A stretch of DNA of 6,137 nt from Sediminibacterium ginsengisoli (GTDB lineage Bacteria > Bacteroidota > Bacteroidia > Chitinophagales > Chitinophagaceae): positions 1 through 6,137 of the forward strand of contig CALPLN020000116.1 of the NCBI GenBank assembly GCA_943324415.2, given 5' to 3'. This document shows positions 5,874 to 6,137 of this stretch, piece by piece (the first letter of the stretch is position 1; the number at the start of each line of letters is the position of its first letter). Made by a program: the position numbers and the translations under genes. The notes beneath the pieces are model-generated. The model was not told the origin of the DNA and ran no database searches. It saw only the letters and a list, made by a program, of their open reading frames with translations.

Positions 5874-6137
5874 TTAAAAAACAAAGTTTACGTTGAAACC
5901 ATATTGACGAACAGGAGGTGTTTGCAATGTATTGCTAATACCTAAACCGTTACCGCTAGTGTAACTGAATTCTGGGTCAGTAAATTGGTTTTTCTTGTCC
6001 ACAATTGTAAATAAGTTTCTTCCGTAAAGTGCCACATTAGCACCACTGAAGATCTTAGATTTCTTCACCCAGCTTGCTGGTAAATTGTAAGACAAGTTCA
6101 AGTCTCTTAATTTGATGAACCATCCTGGTGTAACAAA
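5874..6137 (-). CDS. SusC/RagA-family TonB-dependent outer-membrane transporter, C-terminal end only
   Basis: The frame is open from the right edge of the window to a TAA at 5876-5874, giving the last 87 residues of a protein that normally exceeds 900. It reads FVTPGWFIKLRDLNLSYNLP, then GANVALYGRNLFTIVDKKNQ and FTDPEFSYTSGNGLGISN, and ends PPVRQYGFNVNFVF. These are the last beta strands of the SusC barrel: 'FIKLRDLNLSYNLP' and 'LYGRNLFT...NQFTDPEF' are highly typical, and the closing aromatic Phe is the usual recognition signal for outer-membrane assembly. With SusD immediately downstream it forms the import pair, powered by TonB-ExbBD. The TTG at 6101 is an internal Leu and not a start. The promoter, plug domain and N-terminal carboxypeptidase-like domain lie outside the window. 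Confidence 0.96.
   Translation of the reverse strand, partial: FVTPGWFIKLRDLNLSYNLPASWVKKSKIFSGANVALYGRNLFTIVDKKNQFTDPEFSYTSGNGLGISNTLQTPPVRQYGFNVNFVF

Overview
The window looks like an ordinary chromosomal stretch from a member of Bacteroidota, probably the family Chitinophagaceae or a close relative. The reasons are a SusC/SusD pair, a Bacteroidota-type YebC that begins MGRIFEVRK, a single-chain E1 alpha/beta 2-oxoacid dehydrogenase, secreted proteins cleaved after a 'SAQ' motif, an AT-rich composition, and promoter-like TAnnTTTG boxes in place of sigma70 -35/-10 elements. The family-level placement is inference from protein style; no marker gene is present.

Layout, left to right. (1) The last 64 codons of an APC-type amino-acid permease (+) end at 195 and are followed by a strong intrinsic terminator. 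(2) A YebC/TACO1-family protein (281-1003, +) starts just after a TATTTTTG box that abuts that terminator. (3) Ten bases later lies a small secreted-protein gene (+) ending at 1316. Its reading frame encodes a full signal peptide, but the codon where ATG belongs is ACG (1014-1016). A perfect 13-bp inverted repeat lies inside the signal-peptide coding segment. (4) Converging on it with only one base between the stop codons is a large E1 alpha/beta fusion (-, 3690 to 1318), with a good promoter at 3695-3727. (5) A divergent gene for a small secreted DUF1573 protein (3847-4209, +) follows. (6) A shared hairpin terminator at 4268-4301 separates it from a convergent SusC-SusD operon (-). SusD is complete (5849 to 4320). 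SusC is present only as its last 87 codons and runs off the right edge.

Functionally the genes are a mixture and not one pathway: amino-acid import, a translation/regulation factor, central 2-oxoacid oxidation, a small periplasmic or surface protein, and outer-membrane nutrient uptake by the SusCD 'pedal-bin' pair. I see no tRNA, rRNA, CRISPR array, insertion sequence or phage gene, and no convincing sign of an undescribed multi-gene system. The points most worth a second look are the ACG-started secreted gene with its embedded palindrome, the position of the E1 promoter almost on the start codon, and the Asp-for-Asn change in the E1 thiamine-diphosphate/metal motif.
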